Shown piece by piece: positions 23,354-34,003 of a stretch of 64,000 nucleotides of DNA. A program made the translations under genes and the position numbers. The DNA comes from Huntiella abstrusa (lineage: Eukaryota > Ascomycota > Sordariomycetes > Microascales > Ceratocystidaceae): NCBI GenBank assembly GCA_025685495.1, contig JAJNMT010000119.1, positions 1 through 64,000 on the forward strand, written 5' to 3'. The notes beneath the pieces were generated by a model that saw only the letters and a program-made list of their open reading frames with translations, searched no databases and was not told the origin of the DNA. Within the stretch, counting starts at the first letter, position 1. The number at the start of each line of letters is the position of its first letter.

Positions 23354-24314
23354 ATGTCTAACACTATTTACGTCACCGATATCTCCCTGGAGACTGACGA
23401 CAAGGAGATCAATGACTTCTTCAGCTTCTGGTAAGCTTACACGCATTACATTATACCAATTGATCCATTAACTAACTCTATCCAGTGGCAAGATCAGCTC
23501 CCTGACCATCGAGGCTGACGGCGACAAGAAGAAGAAAGCCACCGTCACCTTCGAAAAGCCAACAGCCATGAAGACTGCCCTCCTTCTCAACAACACCCAA
23601 CTCGGCCCCTCCAAGATCCTCGTCTCCGCCGCCGCCGGCACCTCCGAAGACCACGGTGCCGCCCCCGGTTCTCCCCGCGCCACCGACGAAATCACCCAAG
23701 AAGACAAGCCCCGCTCCCGCATTCTCGCCGAATACCTCGCCCACGGCTACGTAGTCGGTGACGCCGCCCTCAACCACGCCATTGAACTCGACCAGAAGCA
23801 CAACGTCTCCAAGCGCTTCTTCTCTACCCTTCAGAACCTCGATGCCAAGTACAAGGCCACCGACAAGGCTCGTGCTACCGATGAGTCGTACGGCATTTCC
23901 ACCCGTGGCAAGGGTCTCCTCTTTGGTCTGAACTCGTACTTTGAGAAGGCTGTCGGTACCCCTACTGGCCAGAAGATTGCCAAATTCTACGAAGAAGGCT
24001 CCAAGCAGGCTCAGGATATCCACGCCGAGGCCCGTCGCTTGGCCGAGATCAAGAAGGAGCAGGCTGGTGGCAGTGCCTACAAGGCCGCTGGTCTCGAGAA
24101 GGTCTTTGGCAAGCAGAAGTCTACTGCTGCCACTGACTCTGCCGGTGTGCCCGTTGGCAACACCTCGCTGGGTTCTCAGCCTGAAGCTGCTGCTCCCGCT
24201 GCTGCTCCCGCCCCTGGTGTCCCAGCGACTGAGACGCCTGCTGCCCCCGTCGCTACTCCTGCGGCCCCCGGTGTTGCGCCCGCTGTAGCTGACGAGAAGA
24301 AGACTCCTCTGTAA
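23354..24314 (+). CDS. Vip1-like RNA-recognition-motif protein
   Basis: Exons 23354-23430 and 23486-24314 (55-bp intron with TAACTAAC branch) give 301 residues. Residues 4-75 form an RRM: the RNP2-like strand TIYVTDIS, then FGKISS-type loop residues and the RNP1-like KATVTFEKP. A helical middle follows (IELDQKHNVSKRFFSTLQNLDAKYKATD), then GLLFGLNSYFEKAVGTPTGQKI, and an Ala/Pro-rich low-complexity tail from about residue 240. This architecture matches the fungal proteins related to fission yeast Vip1, often labelled actin-cytoskeleton VIP1 in aspergilli. The RNA-binding role is family-based; the molecular function is poorly known. Strong C-ending codon bias and a TATA box suggest high expression. 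Confidence 0.88.
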
Positions 24315-24570
24315 ACAGAGAAATATGATGATTGCATGAGGTCGGTTGGGTTCAAGGTCATTTTAGTTTAGTTTTTTGCGCTCTTTTTTTCGTTTTGATT
24401 CCCTTTATTTGAATTTTTTTTTACGATGTTTAAATTTATTGACTTCTAAAGTGATTGAAGATATTTATGGCAATGGTCGAGACAAACTAAAAATATAAAA
24501 AAACAACCAAGGTTCCGTGATCCAGGACAAATGAAAAACAACACCAACGACAAACTTTACTTTTTACTAT

Positions 24571-25806
24571 TTACTCTTTGCTGTCCTTGTTAGGGTGTTC
24601 CGCTGTAATTGGCGAAGTCACCAGGTTGATACCAGCATCAGCTGCACTTTCGCCTACTCTAACTTCTTCCTCGGGAACCCCAACAGCAATGCTTCCCGCC
24701 ACACTAGCGGCTCTCTCAACCAAAGGCTTAGAGGATGATGATACTGAGCTCTGCTGATCCTTCGCTTGAGCCGCCGCCGCAGCCTGGGCAGCTTGGTGAG
24801 CCACAGCAATTCCACTAACAACTGTAAGCTCGCGTGGTGGGGCAATAACGGCGCCGGAGCCAACGGTTGGGTTCACACTAGCCGTAGTGCTGACGGAGTC
24901 GGAACGGGGTCGCGAGCTAGAGGTCGGGTCATTACTAGGGCGACGACCGCGGACAAGCTTCTCAAGTTCACGAATGCGACGCTTGAGAGCTTCATTCTCC
25001 CGCTTTGCAGAGTCGAGTTCGGCACGGTAATAAGCCGCCTCTTCGAAACGCGGGGTCGCGGGGATTAGAGCGGGGTTGGAAGGGTCGCTGGTGGGAATCC
25101 GCTGTTGCTGTAGGTAGCCGAGGGTGTGGTCTGACGGGACATGCGGGTGGCCGTGCGAGTGGGAGTGTGGGTGGGGACCTGGCGAGTCGGTACGGGAGCG
25201 GCGCGAGGCAGAGCTGTTTTGCCGCGAGAGTGGGAGGCCGGGAGGGCCGCGGCGCGATTCGTAGGAGGCGGAGAGGGGCCCGGTTATGCTGCGGGCGGAG
25301 GCGTTGGAGGCGGTACGGGTGTGTGAGCGGCGGGGGGGCGCGGCGGCTGAGGTGGGTGAGACGAGAGGGTGGTGGTGGTCGGGGTCGTGGGCGGATGTGG
25401 ACGAGGTGTTGGAGACTACGGAGGCGTTTTGATGGGCGCGGAGGAGAGAGAGTTCGCGGGTGAGTCGGTTGACCTGGTGGTGAATGTTAGGTGGCTGGGA
25501 ATCGTGATATCAACGGAGCTTGAGACTTACAACTGCCTCGTTTTCCTGCTCTAGTTCACTGTGTATTTGCGCAGCCGTGATGGGCTTGGGGTGACGGATG
25601 GGCCCGACGTGGCTTCCGTCGGAGAAGTGAGAAAGTGATTGCGATGAGGTGCGCGCAGAGAGAATGGGCCGGGAATATGGGGAGGCGCCGGGCACGGGGA
25701 TGGGTTGGGTCGGAGCCGATGTGGGGGAGGCAACGGCGGCTTGGTTGGAAGGGAGGACGTTCGGGATGGCGGCGGGTGAGATTGGCGATGTCATTTTGCT
25801 GGGCAT
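24571..25806 (-). CDS. Ser/Pro-rich coiled-coil protein, hypothetical
   Basis: Exons 25806-25531 and 25473-24571 on the minus strand give 392 residues. Order: a Ser/Pro/Ala-rich start, a first heptad-like segment (AAQIHSELEQENEAVVNRLTRE) that is made continuous only by splicing, a His-rich patch (HPHSHSHGHPH) near the middle, a second clear coiled coil (YYRAELDSAKRENEALKRRI) followed by Arg-rich RGRR, and an Ala/Ser-rich tail. There is no catalytic signature or membrane segment. It could be a scaffold or regulatory protein; I do not recognise a named family. Two nearby Met codons (residues 1 and 5) could start it. Confidence 0.82.
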
Positions 25807-26569
25807 TTGGTGTGTAAAGAGACTTTGAGAATGTTGAGGCGACGGGAGAAAGAGAACTTGGTGGAAGATACATAAATTGATTGGTTTGAAGAATGGGTGG
25901 CTTGGTGGCGGAAGTGGGTTGTTTTTTAGTGGCTCCTTTAGTGGCCTGTTCAGTGGGTTATTTGCTAGCTTGAACCTAGTCTATGACCCCCAGACTTCTG
26001 TATGTATGCATGTGCGTCCAGCTTTAGGGGGAATTCCCAGCCAAGCAATTGACGCATCAGACGTGAAAAATGCATGTGAATCCCAAAAAAGCGTGGTATA
26101 CCCGATGCACATAAGCGACTACCCCAAGGTAAACATCAACACATCTCCCGCCAGCCAATCAAACTACGGGTAACATGACCAGTAGACAAGGACAAGATGA
26201 AAATGGAAGGAGAAAAAGGAGTCTTGGCCCGGTGTTTCCCTGGTGCCGTGGTAGTGGACAGACATGACTGAGGTCTGTGGGGGGGCTGGGCCTGTAGCTG
26301 CATAAAGTGACAACTGATGGGTATGTACAATTTACAGCCAATGACGTCGTACATGGGGCTCGAGATGTGCAGCAGGGTAAGAGCTTGCATAAACGTGTAA
26401 GCGGTTAGGGTCTGTGATGGTGGTACAAAGGGTTCTTGTCTATGGTGAGTGCATGTTGAAGCAAGCAGGACATATGGGTCTTGTGACGTAGTTGGTGGTG
26501 TATAAATGTAGGAAGGGTCTATCGGCATTTTGGACGTTGAAATTTGAAATGCTCGTCATTGGATAAAGC
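25807..26569. other. Divergent intergenic region (right arm)
   Basis: 763 bp between two divergent starts. Contains the TATAAAT box of the WSC gene at 26501-26507, 63 bp before its ATG. A direct series of (C)CACTAAA/AACCCACT words lies around 25919-25965. No gene. Confidence 0.55.
26501..26507 (+). promoter_or_regulatory. TATA box of the WSC gene
   Basis: TATAAAT 63 bp before the ATG at 26570; mirror copy at 2673-2679. Confidence 0.5.
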
Positions 26570-27790
26570 ATGATGAAGTTCTTATTTTGTTTCTTGTTTA
26601 TTCTGGGGGTGGTCGTGTCCGCGGTGAATGGTGCTACCGCACGCAACTATACTTTGGATGGCTGTTACAGTCGCGACTCTAATCTTGCCATCGACCAGTT
26701 GCAGTTACTGAGCAATGGTACAGCCTCTGGTTGTATCTCTGCCTGCAGTAACTTTCCATTCTTCGCTCTTAATTATGACATCTGCGTATGCCAAGCTACG
26801 GCACCCCCCGCCAGACCTATCTCGTGCAACGACACTACTGTCCCAGTATATAGGAACCTCGACTATGTACCTCCTGTCATCTATGCGAACTCGACGATTC
26901 CCTATGTCGGGTGCTTTCCCTTTCATAATAGCTCGGATTTTGCATATCAGACTATTCGATCTTGGTATGGTATGACTGCGAATGACTGTGTCAGTACTTG
27001 TCTCTCACGGGGTATGGCTTCCTACTTTGGAGTTACAAAGGATAAATGTCTTTGTGCCAATAGACCTCCTACAACATCTGAAATACCCCCTTCGTCATGC
27101 AAAACACCCTGTGGTAGAAACACCACCCAGGCATGCGGCGGCACCAATGCAATCTCCGTATACGGCAGAGCTTCCGGGCCCGCCTTTACCGCAGACAAAA
27201 AGTACACTGTCCAAGGCTGCTACCCCGACGCCCCACTGAATCCTCTCCTCACCGAAGCCAGTTTCACAACAACGGATATGACGGTAGACCGATGCGAGGA
27301 TCTATGTGCCGGATATGCCACATTTGGCGTCGAATTTGGCCGGCAATGCTACTGCTCATCCGGGGAATCATGGCGTGGGAAGGCCGTGTCAAGCAAGTTT
27401 TGTACAACGCCGTGTGTAGGTAATATTTCACAGGCGTGTGGCGGATACCACCATCTTAATATATACACGGCACCGGCTTATCGCCGGGAAAATCCGGCGG
27501 TCATTGATGGGTATAATTCTCTGGGGTGTTGGGATGGTACGGTTAATAAGCCTCAGACTGGTACTGCGTGGGTCAAGAGTAACTATATGACTCTAGAGCA
27601 ATGCCGGGGCGTCTGTGATGGAGCACAGTATTTTGGGGTGTCGGGGGAGCTTTGTACTTGTGGTGATAGCATAACTGGTGGTCCTGTCCTAACAGCCAAT
27701 TGTGACATTGCTTGTCCTGGCAATGGTACTGAATGGTGCGGGGGGGATAAACTGAAGTCACTATACAGAAAGGCACCTTTGCCTCCTTGA
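26570..27790 (+). CDS. Secreted protein with four WSC-type modules
   Basis: Single exon, 406 residues. A signal peptide spans about residues 1-21 (MMKFLFCFLFILGVVVSAVNG). Four Cys-rich modules follow, each opening with a GC motif: GCYSRD (about 31), GCFPFH (about 114), GCYPDA (about 217) and GCWDGT (about 318). Modules 2-4 carry the WSC pattern C..C...YFGV/TFGV..xCxC...CxxxC.....CGG. Module 1 is shorter and lacks the CGG end. Several N-glycosylation sequons (NYT, NGT, NSS, NTT, NIS) are present. WSC domains bind wall glycans in yeast stress sensors and fungal oxidases. There is no C-terminal membrane segment or evident GPI signal, so this is probably a secreted wall-binding protein rather than a Wsc sensor. 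Confidence 0.9.
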   Translation: MMKFLFCFLFILGVVVSAVNGATARNYTLDGCYSRDSNLAIDQLQLLSNGTASGCISACSNFPFFALNYDICVCQATAPPARPISCNDTTVPVYRNLDYVPPVIYANSTIPYVGCFPFHNSSDFAYQTIRSWYGMTANDCVSTCLSRGMASYFGVTKDKCLCANRPPTTSEIPPSSCKTPCGRNTTQACGGTNAISVYGRASGPAFTADKKYTVQGCYPDAPLNPLLTEASFTTTDMTVDRCEDLCAGYATFGVEFGRQCYCSSGESWRGKAVSSKFCTTPCVGNISQACGGYHHLNIYTAPAYRRENPAVIDGYNSLGCWDGTVNKPQTGTAWVKSNYMTLEQCRGVCDGAQYFGVSGELCTCGDSITGGPVLTANCDIACPGNGTEWCGGDKLKSLYRKAPLPP

Positions 27791-27967
27791 ATCAAAGCCA
27801 ATTCATTTTCAATTAATTAATTAAAGCGAAACAAGCGTTCACAAACAAAGGCAAAATAATTAAACCATATTTCCACCGGATATCACATGTTCAAAAACCA
27901 ATTTCATACACACCAAAGCGCTGCATTAGCATAACTACATGACCACTTATACCAAATCAGACAGGAT

Positions 27968-29804
27968 TTAGTTGGAGATCTTTTCGTTGGAGTCCCGCTC
28001 AATAGCAATCGGGGGATCCATGGTCTCGTGGGAGTGCTTGACGACATAGTCATCCTCACCCGAGAGCTCTTCAAGAGTCTTGCGCTTAGTCTCGGGGATG
28101 AGAACGGTGGTGAAGCAACCGAGGAGCATGAAGAGGGCGTAGATCTCAAGAACGTGCTTCAACCAAGGGTTGGCGTTGGTAGAAGTGGCACCACGAGTGC
28201 GGAGAGGGGCAATAGCACCCTGGCCGATGATGGAACCAATCTTGCCGGAGGCGGCGGAGATACCGTGGCAGGTTGAACGGTAGCGGGTGGGGAACACCTC
28301 ACCGGGGACGATGAAGGTGGTGCTGTTGGGGCCGAAGTTGAAGAAGAACTGGGCAACGACGTAGATAGCCAGGAGACCGTTGGAGGAGAGCTTGTCGTAG
28401 GCGAAACCCATGATGATGAAGAGAAGGGTGAGAATGGCAAAACCGGCGAGCTGGATGGGCTTGCGACCGATGGTGTCGACGGTGGCAACGGTGACCCAGT
28501 AACCGGGGACGGCACCGGCCATGACGATGATAATGTTACCGACGGCGGTCTTGTAGAGCTTGTCGTAGGTGTCATCACCCTTGGCACTGGCGTAACCGAT
28601 GGCCTGGAGGATAGTACCGTTGTTGAGAGAAAGACCGTAGAAAGCGACATCGAGCATGAACCACGAACCAGCGGTACCGATGAGGATAGACAGGTTCTTC
28701 CACTTGCTGTAGTGCGAAGCAAAGTCAGCCCAAGAGGCCTTGGGGACCTGGAGACCCTCAGCGGCAGCCTTGTTAGCAGCAAGACGGGCCTCCTCGTCAA
28801 CGGTGGAAGAGGAAGATCCGTTCATGTAAGCATCAACATCGCTACGGGCCTTCTCAACGTCACGGCTGACGTCAAAGGTATAACGAGGAGTCTCGGGGAT
28901 GGTGAGACGGTCTGAAAGATACAGGGTTAGTAGGGAAGCGAATGGTAAGTGAGGGTTGGACAAAACTTACAGTACAGGGCAATGACGGCAGGGACGGCAC
29001 CGAAGCCGATCAGGGTACGCCACATCTTGTCAACGGCGACCTGGCAGACACCGGTGCAGGTGGCGTAGGAAGAAGCAGTCTTGAGAGACTCCTTGAAGCC
29101 GAGGGTGAGGAACAGCATGACGAGGGCACCGGTGAGCTGACCAATACCCTGCATGGCGAAGACAGCACCCATCATGGCACCACGCCATCTGGTAGTGGCG
29201 AACCTATCGAAGAGAAAAGGGGTCTGGTTAGCTTGAGACGGAAATTTGTAACACAGTGGATGGACACTTACTCGGAGGTGATAATGGAAGACAGAGGGTA
29301 GTCACCACCAATACCGACACCCATAATCACACGCCAGAAGATGATAAGACCGATGATGTTGCATGAGGGAGAGTCGGAGGTAAGGGACTGAGCAAGAGTA
29401 GCAAAGATGATAATCATCAACTCAAGACCATACATCCTCTTACGACCAAGACGATCAGCCAGGTAACCGAAACCCAACTGACCAACAACAGTACCAGCCG
29501 AAGTCGACAGCTTAATAGCCGTATCCGAGCTGGTAGGCATAGCGCCAGTACCAGGGAAGTAAACGATACCCAACATGATAGTCAACATGGAAGCGACAAA
29601 GATGTCGTACGAGTCGGTAAAGAAACCAACACCAGCAACAACAATGGCGCGCACATGATGCCAGCCGAACGGCGCCGCATCAACGGCGGCAAGCGCAAGA
29701 CGACGGCGCTCGTTGGGGTCGGTGACGTGCAGGTAGTCGTTGTGGTAGTTGTGGTAGGCATTGTTGCCGCCCGAGGTGGCTGCAGCGGGGGAGGGAGAAG
29801 CCAT
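27968..29804 (-). CDS. Pho84-type high-affinity phosphate:H+ symporter (MFS)
   Basis: Imports inorganic phosphate with protons across the plasma membrane. Exons 29804-29272, 29203-28971 and 28911-27968 (introns 68 and 59 bp) give 569 residues, the usual size. Signatures in order: FFTDSYDIF in the first helix, the MFS loop GYLADRLGRKRMYG, IIFWRVIMGVGIGGDYPLS, the splice-built YYRLTIPETPRYTFDV, the central acidic loop, then helices with DTIGRKPIQ, a FGPNSTTFIVPGEVFPTRYRSTCHGISAA motif and the PETKRKTLEELS tail. The chosen ATG (29804) has a CAACCATGG context; an in-frame ATG five codons upstream is possible. A TATATAA box is at 29923-29929. Only exon 1 and part of exon 2 lie outside the palindrome, so this copy is the complete one. 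Confidence 0.93.
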
Positions 29805-32035
29805 GGTTGATTTTGGCAAGGCAGGAGGGAAGGAAGAAGAAGATGGCCTTTGAGGGTTGGTCGAGTTAACGATGGGGAGACAAAGGTAGAAGGACGACTA
29901 GAGAGGGAAGACGATGCTTGGCTTATATATGTGCCGAGTGAGAAAAAGGCCCGGCTGCATGAAATGTCTCTTTCAACGCGGTTCAGAACGTTTTTGGTGT
30001 TTCCTCATTCTTCTTTGATGGAAGGGAAAATAGACAGTAGTGGGGTGTGCGCCATGGTTACCTCTATACGCCACGACTCGCAAATACCAGGCAAAAAGCT
30101 ATCCACGACAAAGGGACACCCCTCCTCGTGGTGCTAGAGGCAACTAAATCTTGACATATCGCACGAGCGGGTGGGTCCCTTCTTTCTCATCTCATCGGGT
30201 GGTTTGCGGTTGAAACTTGGCCAGGGGGTGTGGATGGAGCGTGGAAGAAGAGAAAAGACGGCTAAGCGGCTGTGATTTGACGACTGGTCAGATTGGTTGG
30301 GACTAGAGAAGGTGGATGAAGCGAGGATGGTTTCCAGTTTCCTCGGCTGAAGTGTAGACGAGGCGGCCGAGTGGTTTGTCTTGGCGTGAGGATGGCTGTG
30401 GCAAGTGGGTATTGCTTGCCTTGTTGGTTTTGCCCGGGTTATATGGATGGCGGACATCGACGGAGTACATGCATGCATACATCATAATCACTAGTTTACG
30501 GACGTGACGTTTCCTGTCTTGTCTGTGGGTTCTTGCAGGACGTGAACTGTACCAAAGCAATACTCGTGGGTAGCTATGCCCCGCCTTTATTTCCACTGCG
30601 GAACCAACATAACAAACTGATCGCCATGTGCCAGTTGCGCGCAAATCCGCATCACGGACGGTATCCAGCAAAACAAGTTATCCTGATACCCACAATAACA
30701 AGTCAAGCCTATGTCGGTCCAAACTCAAAAAGCCAATATGTATGTACACCATGAACTGTACGTATAATACCAACGTAAAGCGTAGCTTCCCCAGACAATC
30801 CCTGTCCCACCCTCTCCCCCATCGACATCCCTGTCTCCCGTGTCCCCACCCAGCCAATCACGGTAGTTTCCCGAACCACGTTGTTCCAAATCGAGCAGCC
30901 ATAGGACTCGTTGATCTTTGTTATTGTGTGGTAATGTTGCATGCGAGTAGTAATAAAGTGAGCAACAGGTTTAGTGGGCAAATGAGGAAGGAGAGGCTTT
31001 ATTGATTCCTTCTGGTTTCTGAGATCCCACGTTTTGCGTGGGTGGGCTTCTTGGTTTTTTTTTACTTGGTGATGGGTTGGGAGATTTTGATATTGCCAAG
31101 GTAGGACACATTGTTAGGTGGATGCCAAGACTGTTGCCAAGATGTCAAGAGAAGCTTCGTTGGGAGATGGAAGTGGTGAAAGAGACGAGATGGACGGGTC
31201 GTCTCCTTGGTATTTCTTGGCTGCAGCAACAAGAGCACAATCGGGGAAACTGGCACACGACAAGAACATGATGTTGACGACCATTGAAAACCCTACCATT
31301 TGGCATCTGTAACTGCCTAGCTAGATAGGTCCGGCTACCCACCCGCGACTACACCAAACATAGAAACATGGTCCGCAAATCACACAACCAATCACACGTT
31401 CTTGACCTCTCCACGTTGATCGATCCCTCCAACCAAATCCGCTCAATCCGCCATGCCCTCTACTACCCAAGCCATCTGGACACCATTACTAGCATCGTCA
31501 TTACCAATATCACCTATGTAGGTGCACGGCCAGCCTCGTGTAGTCCAGGTCTAGGTAGTCGGGCGGACAAGATGGGACTCATGAAGGTGGGGCCGTGGAA
31601 GATTGGGGCTGGAATGCAGCTTACTCGGGACGTTTTTAGAACGACGTTGCTTTGAATGGAGGGTGATAAAGACACTCCTGTGATGTGGGATGACATGGCT
31701 AGGCAAACTGGACACAGGTTGTTGTCTCATTGATGTGGGTGCCACTATTGCGAATACAGACTATGTTGTATTCTTGTGCCTTTATTCGGACGACGGTTGA
31801 GGCACGTTTTTTGCTTCCTGTGGGACATTTGTCAAGAAGGAAACGTGACCGTGTGCTCACATAAACTTTTTTGTGATTGAACTTTTCTGTTCATTTCTAT
31901 CCCTTACTTGTTTTGTTTTACATCGCAACGTCATTCTTTCGTGTTCACCAAGTTACTCAATCACGACTTACACAGTAAGTTAATTAGCTCAAGTCCCCTT
32001 ACGTCTGATACTAACCTTATCCACAGTCACACAAC
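29805..32035. other. Intergenic, no supported gene
   Basis: 2.2 kb containing the phosphate transporter promoter and the leader of the GNAT gene. The leader holds a probable 5'-UTR intron at 31975-32026 (GTAAGT donor, CTAAC branch, CCACAG acceptor) ending 9 bp before the ATG. Short frames, including a 61-codon minus-strand one at 31114-31299 that opens with a hydrophobic stretch, are not convincing. Confidence 0.5.
29923..29929 (-). promoter_or_regulatory. TATA box of the phosphate transporter
   Basis: TATATAA on the minus strand about 120 bp before the ATG. I searched the next 700 bp by eye for a Pho4/NUC-1-type CACGTG and found none. Confidence 0.5.
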
Positions 32036-32782
32036 ATGTCAACCACGGTCACCGCAACTACTACAATGGAATCACCAGCTCCATCTTCACCTCTCAATGA
32101 CATTCCCCCACTAGACTTCCTAGTTCTCGAGACACGCGACGAGAAAACACCGGCTATCAAGCTCATCACAGATTCACTTGCGCAAGAACGTCAAACAGTC
32201 GCCACCACACTCATCTACCACCCACATGCGCTCTCTGCACTCTTCACCTGTCTCGGCTTCTTACATTTATATCTCCCCGCCCAAGCCACCTCCATAATTT
32301 TCACCGCCGGCTTCCTTCTAATCTACCTCATGGCCATCCGTCTATACACCGGTCCCTTCCTACAGCACGCCGAAACCGTCTCCGCCAAGATCTTCACCGA
32401 GACCTCCTTCGTTACCCCCACAGACATCGTCCTTGCCGCTCGCTATGGTGAGCGGATAATCGGAACCATTGTTCTCCGCCCCGTCTCTTCAGAAAAGACT
32501 CCCTCTAGTAAGCGTCGTGCTGGAAAGGCTGTCGACAAGGTCATACTGACTGCCTGGACTACCACCCTGCACTACCGTCGTACTGGTCTTGGGAGAGACA
32601 TGGTCCGCTATGCTGTTGAGTATGCGCGGAAGGAATATGGAGCTAATGTGGCGATCTCGTGGGCGCCAGAACATGCTAATTCCGCGCGGTTGGTATCTAC
32701 CCGTTACATGTCAAGTTTGTCCCAACGGGAGGCCATGGCAGAAAGAGTATTGAGGGAGGAACTATTGACAGCGAAAAAATGA
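32036..32782 (+). CDS. Membrane-associated GNAT-family N-acetyltransferase
   Basis: Single coding exon of 248 residues, preceded by a probable intron in the leader (31975-32026). An acidic N-terminal part is followed by a long hydrophobic hairpin (about residues 66-103, two helices broken near LPAQATS). The GNAT fold follows: an IIGTIVLRPV strand, ILTAWTTTLHYRRTGLGRDMV carrying the acetyl-CoA loop R-R-T-G-L-G, and a helix ending in AISWAPEHANSARLV. GNAT enzymes move acetyl from acetyl-CoA to an amine. The membrane hairpin before the GNAT core recalls NAT8-like enzymes; the substrate cannot be told. Confidence 0.8.
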   Translation: MSTTVTATTTMESPAPSSPLNDIPPLDFLVLETRDEKTPAIKLITDSLAQERQTVATTLIYHPHALSALFTCLGFLHLYLPAQATSIIFTAGFLLIYLMAIRLYTGPFLQHAETVSAKIFTETSFVTPTDIVLAARYGERIIGTIVLRPVSSEKTPSSKRRAGKAVDKVILTAWTTTLHYRRTGLGRDMVRYAVEYARKEYGANVAISWAPEHANSARLVSTRYMSSLSQREAMAERVLREELLTAKK

Positions 32783-33427
32783 GCTGCCTAGAGCTGAAGT
32801 TGGAGATGATCTTGTGTAGTAACATGTTAATAAAGTAATATATTCGGGCCTTTCAATAGTTAGCTTCGGTTTTAATGTTAGCCGCATTGCGTAATGCACC
32901 TCACCCCGGAGCCCGGAGATCCCATTGGTAGGGTTACAGAGGCCTAGAGGGTTAAGCTGCATCCTCTTTAACCTAATAGGAATTATCGATAAGATATCTG
33001 AATCCTCCATTGTATGCACCATTGTTCAACAACTCATCACAGAATTATACATGATCACAATTAGCAAACAACCTTATATGTGAAGGGAAAAAATTGAATA
33101 TTCAATCATGTGGTATCAAAAGACGACAGCTCTATAGAGCATAAATAGTATGTGTCGTAAACAAGTATCCAAGACGCCCAAAAACAAAACTCCAAGCCGT
33201 ATCCCATCAGAAAACGGATGCAAAGAAAAAGACTAAGTACGGAAGCAGATAAGCTCATGGAGGGCCACCACGAATCGTGAGGCGTAAAATGCAAATAGAC
33301 CAACAGATAGCCATGAAGTATAGGCTATCTGGAAGATCAGAAAAGGATTAACAATAGGGTATAAAGAAGCAGACATGTAGTAATGTCTGCCGTGATGCAG
33401 TAAGAGATAGGAAATAATGAAAAGCTT
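32783..33427. other. Convergent 3' flanks, no gene
   Basis: 645 bp between the 3' ends of the GNAT and the Ser-rich gene. A GC-richer patch at 32880-32935 with CCCGGAG repeats stands out from the AT-rich surroundings. No coding support. Confidence 0.5.
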
Positions 33428-34003
33428 TTAGTGCTTGGAGGCCCAGGAGAACATGCGCTTCCGACGCTGTTTGCAAGGTGAAGCGTCTTGGTTTTCGTCG
33501 TCAATATCCAGACGGTAGCGCCGGACACTTCCCGTGTCATCGTCAAATGCCACATGCTGTTTGACATCCCGTGGTTGTAAGAATTCCGGGACAATTTTAC
33601 GCATGACCCAGCCGCGAACACCGCGGTTAGCATTGTCGATAGCAGCATATTCAGCCCTACGAGTCTCAATGCTCGTCCAGTATTGACATGTTGTTGGTGG
33701 ACGAAAGTTTGGAGAGACTTGCTCTTGAAGAGAATGGGTTGACGTAGAGGCAGTGGGAGAGACGGACAAGTGATCAAATACGGAAGGGTCGGTGGCTGTT
33801 GTTGGGGCTACCGGTCTATAGGTAGATGGCCGGGGCTTCTGAGAGTGACGATGGCGACGGCCATGAGTGGATGTTGATGAAGTGGAAAGAGAAGAAGCGG
33901 AAATTGCAGAGTTGCGCCGGGTAGGTTGGCGACGGGGTGAAGTTGGGGAAACTGAGGAGGCCGAGGAGGGAGAGTTAACCCCAAAGACTGATTGTGAAGG
34001 CAT
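33428..34003 (-). CDS. Ser-rich hypothetical protein with conserved-looking C-terminal domain
   Basis: Single exon of 191 residues. Residues 1-100 are Ser/Thr/Pro-rich with basic patches (PRRQPTRRNS, GRRHRHSQKPR), probably disordered and phosphorylated. Residues about 104-150 form an ordered-looking block (CQYWTSIETRRAEYAAIDNANRG then WVMRKIVPEF), the kind of compact motif seen in many small conserved fungal hypotheticals. The tail is basic (KQRRKRMFSW) and could direct nuclear entry. No family name can be given. It converges with the GNAT gene and its start opens onto the 5.6-kb gene-poor stretch. Confidence 0.72.
   Translation of the reverse strand: MPSQSVFGVNSPSSASSVSPTSPRRQPTRRNSAISASSLSTSSTSTHGRRHRHSQKPRPSTYRPVAPTTATDPSVFDHLSVSPTASTSTHSLQEQVSPNFRPPTTCQYWTSIETRRAEYAAIDNANRGVRGWVMRKIVPEFLQPRDVKQHVAFDDDTGSVRRYRLDIDDENQDASPCKQRRKRMFSWASKH

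Larger units (their letters stand above)
14604..29181 (-). repeat. Right arm of 14.6-kb inverted repeat
   Basis: Reverse complement of 1-14577. This arm joins directly to the unique sequence from 29182 on and contains a complete phosphate transporter gene across the arm boundary, so it is the arm embedded in normal context. Its one evident defect relative to the left arm is a missing G in the heme lyase at about 18181. Confidence 0.97.

Noticed and set aside
23478..24023. 181-codon frame opposite the Vip1-like gene, Gly/Val-rich
   Set aside because: Antisense shadow of a well-supported RRM gene with C-rich third positions.
25005..25463. 152-codon Gly/Arg-rich frame
   Set aside because: Antisense shadow of the Ser/Pro-rich coiled-coil gene.
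28159..28800. 213-codon Ser/Pro-rich frame
   Set aside because: Same-strand out-of-frame shadow of exon 3 of the phosphate transporter.
1..29181. Long inverted repeats of a transposon or virus
   Set aside because: The arms contain ordinary housekeeping genes and a tRNA, no mobile-element gene, and meet almost without a core.
31114..31299. 61-codon minus-strand frame with a hydrophobic start, possible secreted peptide
   Set aside because: No processing site, Cys pattern or promoter evidence; too short to support alone.
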